Source: Desulfurococcales archaeon ex4484_204 (GTDB taxonomy: Archaea; Thermoproteota; Thermoprotei_A; Sulfolobales; NBVN01). From it: a stretch of DNA of 8,669 bases. A model generated the notes under the pieces. That model saw only the letters and a list, made by a program, of their open reading frames with translations, made no database searches and was not told the origin of the DNA. Shown one piece after another: positions 6,876 through 8,669 of the stretch. Both the position numbers and the translations under genes were made by a program. The DNA lies in the NCBI GenBank assembly GCA_002255065.1, contig NJEF01000034.1, forward strand, positions 1-8,669, read 5' to 3'. Every line of letters starts with the position of its first letter. Positions within the stretch are counted from its first letter, which is position 1.

Positions 6876-6877
6876 AG

Positions 6878-6887
6878 CTATAAAAAG
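6878..6887 (-). promoter_or_regulatory. TATA-like box for the nuclease gene
   Basis: CTTTTTATAG on the minus strand lies in the 41-base gap between thrC and the open nuclease frame. A transcript from it would begin near 6855, close to or just inside the inferred coding start, so either the box or the start may be misjudged. A very similar element precedes thrC. Confidence 0.4.
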
Positions 6888-6902
6888 CTTCCCTACCTAG
6901 TT

Positions 6903-8177
6903 TTAGAGCTTAACACCATATCTCCTTCCTAGAACATCCCTGAACTCATTAAGGTTCGGGTTTATGGTTGGTGCATCGCCAGCTACATCCCTAACTATGT
7001 CCGGGTCTTTAAGACCATGACCGGTAACGAGCACGACCACCTCGTCACCCCTATCAACCCTGCCGCCGTCTAGAGCTGCTAAGAGCCCTGCTAGCCCGGC
7101 AGCACCTGAGGGTTCAGCGAAGATCCCTTCGTACCTAGCAAGGAGCTTCATGGCTTTAACAATGAGCTCGTCGGGGACCTCCTCTGCATCCCCTTTAGTC
7201 TCCTTAAGGGCCTTCAGCCCTGCGTCCCCATCCCACGGGTATGGATCCTCGAGACCCCAGGCTATGGTGTGCGGCTTAGGCCACGGCTTTATGTCGAAGG
7301 GGTCCTGCCCCTCCTTAAAAGCCCTTACAAACGGGGGGTTACCTGTAGACTGCACAGCAAACAGGTGCGGTAGCTCATCTGTCAAGCCTATGTTATAGTA
7401 GTCGTTGAAGCCCTTCCACACGCCCGTGAGGAGGGATGCAGCACCTACCGGAACGAAGACCCAGTCAGGCACCTCCCAGTTAAGCTGCTCCACGATCTCG
7501 TAGGATATAGTTTTAGGGCCCTCAATCTGGTACGGGTTGAACGGGCCGAAACTAGGTGATGGGAAGAACTTAAGCTCCTCGTATGTAGCCCTCATCAACT
7601 TAACCGTGGGGTCCTCAGCTCCTAAGCCCCTAACCCTGAAGACCTTAGCGCCATACAGCAGGAGCTGGGCTACCTTCCCGTAGCCCGCCTGTTCTATAAC
7701 GAAGGCGTAGATCTCCATGCCTGCTTTAGCAGCGTACGCAGCTAAGGCTGCAGCAGCATTACCGCTTGAGGCTGTTACGAGCTTATTGAAGCCGAACTCC
7801 TTAGCCACACTCACCGAGACGGACATCCCTCTATCCTTGAAACTCGCCGTTGGGTTCCTCGTCTCATCCTTTACGTAAAGCTTCCTCATACCAAGCTCCT
7901 CAGCTAACCTACTAGCCTTAAGGAGGGGTGTAGCCCCCTCGCCAAGGCTTACTATGTTCCTCTCCTCCATCGGCGGGAGAAGGTCGAAGTACTTCCACTG
8001 ATTCAGCAGGGGCTTCTTAGTTATGTAGTCTCTATTAAAGAACTCCTTCAACCCCTCGTAATCGTAGTATATGTCCAGCCTGCCTAGGTCGTTGGATAGG
8101 CACGTTATGGGTTTAGAGCTGTAATCGTACTTACGGCCGCATTTAGCGCACATTAAGTACTTTATGAACCTACCCAA
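6903..8177 (-). CDS. thrC: Threonine synthase
   Basis: A 424-residue PLP-dependent fold-type II enzyme, predicted to convert O-phosphohomoserine to threonine in the cytoplasm. A short N-terminal metal-ribbon-like segment has Cys10, Cys13 and Cys26, but the fourth Cys usual in this region is absent. Then come SLGEGATPL (77-85), YVKDETRNPTASFKDRG with the PLP Schiff-base Lys114, and SSGN (137-140). The loop VPVGAASLLTG is less glycine-rich than the common VPxGGGG. FAEPSGAAGLAG and a GHGLKDPD tail match archaeal ThrC. Start: TTG 8177, preceded by GGTGGT 5 bases upstream; ATG 8151-8153 is an alternative (416 residues) that would sit better with the TATA-like element. Related PLP lyases (cysteate synthase, diaminopropionate ammonia-lyase, other ThrC paralogues) cannot be fully excluded. 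It lies 52 bases after the PreA-like gene and 41 bases before the open nuclease frame. Confidence 0.82.
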   Translation of the reverse strand: MGRFIKYLMCAKCGRKYDYSSKPITCLSNDLGRLDIYYDYEGLKEFFNRDYITKKPLLNQWKYFDLLPPMEERNIVSLGEGATPLLKASRLAEELGMRKLYVKDETRNPTASFKDRGMSVSVSVAKEFGFNKLVTASSGNAAAALAAYAAKAGMEIYAFVIEQAGYGKVAQLLLYGAKVFRVRGLGAEDPTVKLMRATYEELKFFPSPSFGPFNPYQIEGPKTISYEIVEQLNWEVPDWVFVPVGAASLLTGVWKGFNDYYNIGLTDELPHLFAVQSTGNPPFVRAFKEGQDPFDIKPWPKPHTIAWGLEDPYPWDGDAGLKALKETKGDAEEVPDELIVKAMKLLARYEGIFAEPSGAAGLAGLLAALDGGRVDRGDEVVVLVTGHGLKDPDIVRDVAGDAPTINPNLNEFRDVLGRRYGVKL

Positions 8178-8190
8178 CCTAAACCACCTA

Positions 8191-8200
8191 CATAAAAACG
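8191..8200 (-). promoter_or_regulatory. TATA-like box upstream of thrC
   Basis: GTTTTTATGT on the minus strand, within the 52-base gap between the PreA-like gene and thrC, resembles the CTTTTTATAG element before the nuclease gene. It suggests thrC has its own promoter with a start near 8170, which would favour the internal ATG at 8151-8153 as initiator. Confidence 0.35.
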
Positions 8201-8229
8201 TCGGGGTTGGGTTTTAAGGCTAATCCGTC

Positions 8230-8669
8230 CTAGCCCTCGGCCCTATAGAAGGACTCCGGGAAGTATATAGCTCTCGTAGGGCATATGGACGTGCACTCGC
8301 CGCAGCCGTAGCACAAGCTATGATCGACAACAGCTACCTGCCTACCGCCCTTAGCTACAACCTTCACAGCGCCATACTCGCATGTCTGCTCGCAGAGGCC
8401 GCACGCTATGCACTTATCCTCATCTACCACCGGTGGTCTCGCCTCAAACCAGCCGGGCTGGCCTGTTAGGTACTTAAGGGCCTTACCCCTAATGTCCTCT
8501 ATCGAAGAGTACCCGTGCTCTTTAAGCCACTTAGCAACTCCGTCAGCCAGCCTCTTAAACACCCGGGGGCCCTCAACTATAGCCTGCGTACATACCTGAA
8601 CGGCCGAGGCCCCAACCATTACGTACTCTACCACGTCCTCGGGCTCGCTAATACCTCCAACACCTATTA
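8230..8669 (-). CDS. PreA/dihydropyrimidine dehydrogenase-like flavoprotein, C-terminal part with two [4Fe-4S] motifs (5' partial)
   Basis: The reading frame runs off the right edge, so only the C-terminal 145 or so residues are visible. The first visible residues, IGVGGISEPEDVVEYVMVGASAVQV in two blocks, are the end of an FMN-binding TIM barrel of the dihydroorotate/dihydropyrimidine dehydrogenase family. A linker with GKALKYL follows, then two ferredoxin-type motifs: CIACGLCEQTC (8380-8412) and CYGCGECTSICP (from 8313 down to 8278). This barrel-plus-two-cluster order matches the C-terminus of PreA, the catalytic subunit of NAD-dependent dihydropyrimidine dehydrogenase, and of human DPYD. 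The substrate in this archaeon is not certain; a dihydroorotate or other pyrimidine role is possible. The first cluster motif is followed by Glu rather than the usual Pro. GTG 8634, an internal codon of this frame, is not the start. The barrel N-terminus lies outside the window. Confidence 0.8.
   Translation of the reverse strand, partial: IGVGGISEPEDVVEYVMVGASAVQVCTQAIVEGPRVFKRLADGVAKWLKEHGYSSIEDIRGKALKYLTGQPGWFEARPPVVDEDKCIACGLCEQTCEYGAVKVVAKGGRQVAVVDHSLCYGCGECTSICPTRAIYFPESFYRAEG

Noticed and set aside
7150..8599. Plus-strand open frames opposite thrC and the PreA-like gene
   Set aside because: They mirror conserved coding sequence on the minus strand and encode nothing recognisable.

Overview
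The window reads as a compact chromosomal segment of a thermophilic archaeon, most likely in the Thermoproteota/TACK group. This is inferred from the gene content (an archaeal ribose-1,5-bisphosphate isomerase, an archaeal-type threonine synthase, a beta-CASP-like nuclease), heavy use of AGG, CTA and ATA codons, TTG starts, GGAGGTGA-type ribosome-binding sites, TATA-like boxes and very short or overlapping gene junctions. I cannot place it to genus. No mobile element, CRISPR array, tRNA or rRNA was seen, and no stretch above 300 bases lacks a gene.

Left half, plus strand (1-5874): four genes in operon-like order. These are the isoleucyl-tRNA synthetase (5' end outside the window), a PfkB-family sugar or nucleoside kinase joined by a 1-base stop/start overlap, an eIF2B-alpha-like protein, and ribose-1,5-bisphosphate (R15P) isomerase, whose TTG start lies inside the end of the previous gene. 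The last two are paralogues. The second has the catalytic Cys/Asp pair of R15P isomerase; the first has Ser in place of the Cys. Kinase next to R15P isomerase suggests part of the archaeal pentose bisphosphate (nucleoside salvage) pathway, with the kinase a candidate ribose-1-phosphate kinase.

Right half, minus strand (5863-8669): three genes read right to left. They are the C-terminal part of a PreA/dihydropyrimidine-dehydrogenase-like flavoprotein with two [4Fe-4S] motifs, a threonine synthase, and a metallo-beta-lactamase nuclease with beta-CASP features. The nuclease and R15P isomerase genes converge and overlap by 12 bases.

The most notable signal is in the tandem paralogues. They are clearly diverged, yet share a 94-base tract and a 47-base tract that are identical at every position including synonymous sites, which points to recent gene conversion. 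Second, the nuclease gene has an apparently conserved N-terminal segment with no ATG, GTG or TTG available to start it.
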